A stretch of DNA of 64,000 nucleotides from G963676335 sp963676335 (GTDB lineage: Bacteria > Pseudomonadota > Alphaproteobacteria > Rickettsiales > Rickettsiaceae): positions 186,001-250,000 of the forward strand of contig OY781057.1 in the NCBI GenBank assembly GCA_963676335.1, written 5' to 3'. This document shows positions 63,530 to 64,000 of this stretch, piece after piece (position 1 is the stretch's first letter; every line of letters starts with the position of its first letter). Both the position numbers and the translations under genes were made by a program. Under the pieces are notes generated by a model. It did no database searches. It had not been told where the DNA came from and saw only the letters and a list, made by a program, of their open reading frames with translations.

Positions 63530-64000
63530 TTGAAAAAAATTAAGAAATTATCAAATAATATTATTAATTTAATTTCTGCTGGAGAAGTTGTTGAACGTCC
63601 TGCTTCTGTTGTGAAAGAATTAATTGAAAATAGTATTGATGCAGGAGCTAGTAAAATTGATGTATGGCTAGAGCAAGGGGGTAAGAATTTAATAGTGGTT
63701 GAAGATGATGGATATGGGATTAGTAAAGAAGATTTATTAGTAGCTGTAGAAGAATATACTACTTCAAAGCTTAACCAAGAAGATTTAATGGATATTACCA
63801 CACTAGGATTCAGAGGAGAAGCTTTAGCATCAATTGCAGCTATAAGTCGATTAAAAATAACTTCAAAAGAAAGAGGGGCTATTAATGCCTATATATTATC
63901 TGTTATAGGAGGAGAAAAGGGAAATGTTGAGATAACAAATTATGAGCAAGGAACAAAAATAGAAATACGAGATTTATTTTTTGCAACTCCAGCAAGATTA
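63530..64000 (+). CDS. mutL: DNA mismatch repair protein MutL, N-terminal part
   Basis: 157 codons, running off the right edge. TTG start at 63530. GHKL ATPase motifs: IISAGEVVERPASVVKELIENSIDAGA (as AGEVVERPASVVKELIENS), VEDDGYGI, TTLGFRGEALASIAA and GTKIEIRDLFFATPAR. MutL links MutS to downstream excision. In the usual RHATSKI motif the residues are EYTTSKL, a departure at a normally conserved position. The rest of the gene is not visible. Confidence 0.92.
   Translation, partial: MKKIKKLSNNIINLISAGEVVERPASVVKELIENSIDAGASKIDVWLEQGGKNLIVVEDDGYGISKEDLLVAVEEYTTSKLNQEDLMDITTLGFRGEALASIAAISRLKITSKERGAINAYILSVIGGEKGNVEITNYEQGTKIEIRDLFFATPARL

Overview
The window looks like a chromosomal segment of an AT-rich, reduced-genome alphaproteobacterium, most likely a Rickettsiales member and possibly close to the flagellated Midichloriaceae. 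This is inferred from gene content by eye, not from a phylogeny. The evidence is alphaproteobacterial marker genes (rsmG-parA, SspB, FzlA, MotE, a DUF6468-like flagellar gene, the rpoZ-spoT pair), scattered VirB-type secretion genes, and very AT-rich coding with short intergenic gaps.

Layout. 0-6.3 kb: end of a membrane-anchored protein, hscB, an unknown coiled protein, rpmF, bamE, murJ, pepP. 6.5-9.6 kb: a DegT-type sugar aminotransferase, parA, rsmG with an exact parS inside it, sspB. 9.6-15.4 kb: a divergent flagellar block (motE, DUF6468-like, fliM, fliL on minus; flgF, flgG, flgA, flgH on plus). 15.4-18.4 kb: ubiA, a lipoprotein, and an IS982-family element inserted in an older IS982 relic. 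18.3-33.8 kb: mostly minus-strand housekeeping genes (rluC, rpsU, rpmJ, fabD, msbA, radA, mnmE, lipB, xerD, fzlA, spoT, rpoZ, secB, dcd, parB, DUF721), with murD on plus. 34.2-38.4 kb: an IS630-family relic, gatC, aspC, mpg, a glycosyltransferase and three copies of a dispersed repeat. 38.4-40.5 kb: rplKAJL without rpoBC. 40.7-50.3 kb: virB4, a huge Cys-rich exported protein, pgsA, tolQRA and a VirB2-like pilin. 50.5-56.7 kb: bioY, eptA-like, lpxB and a class III (oxygen-sensitive) ribonucleotide reductase with its activase. 56.8-61.6 kb: holB, gltX, an AEC transporter, a lytic transglycosylase, era. 61.6-64 kb: ferredoxin, a PAP2 phosphatase, tRNA-Leu(GAG), a DnaA-box cluster that looks like the replication origin, a small membrane protein, and the start of mutL.

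The most notable features are: (1) a probable oriC at about 62.7-63.0 kb, supported by the parS site 54 kb away and by all ribosomal-protein genes here pointing away from it; (2) a family of about 145-bp hairpin-rich repeats, all in the same orientation, one supplying the last codons and stop of mpg, one lying inside a transposase relic, and two ending in what look like ribosome-binding sites for the next gene; (3) flagellar genes whose FliM lacks the CheY-binding motif; (4) an anaerobic-type ribonucleotide reductase; (5) a VirB4 with a degenerate Walker B beside a Cys-rich giant protein; (6) a short SpoT-like protein with a decayed hydrolase site. No CRISPR array, prophage or toxin-antitoxin locus was seen.
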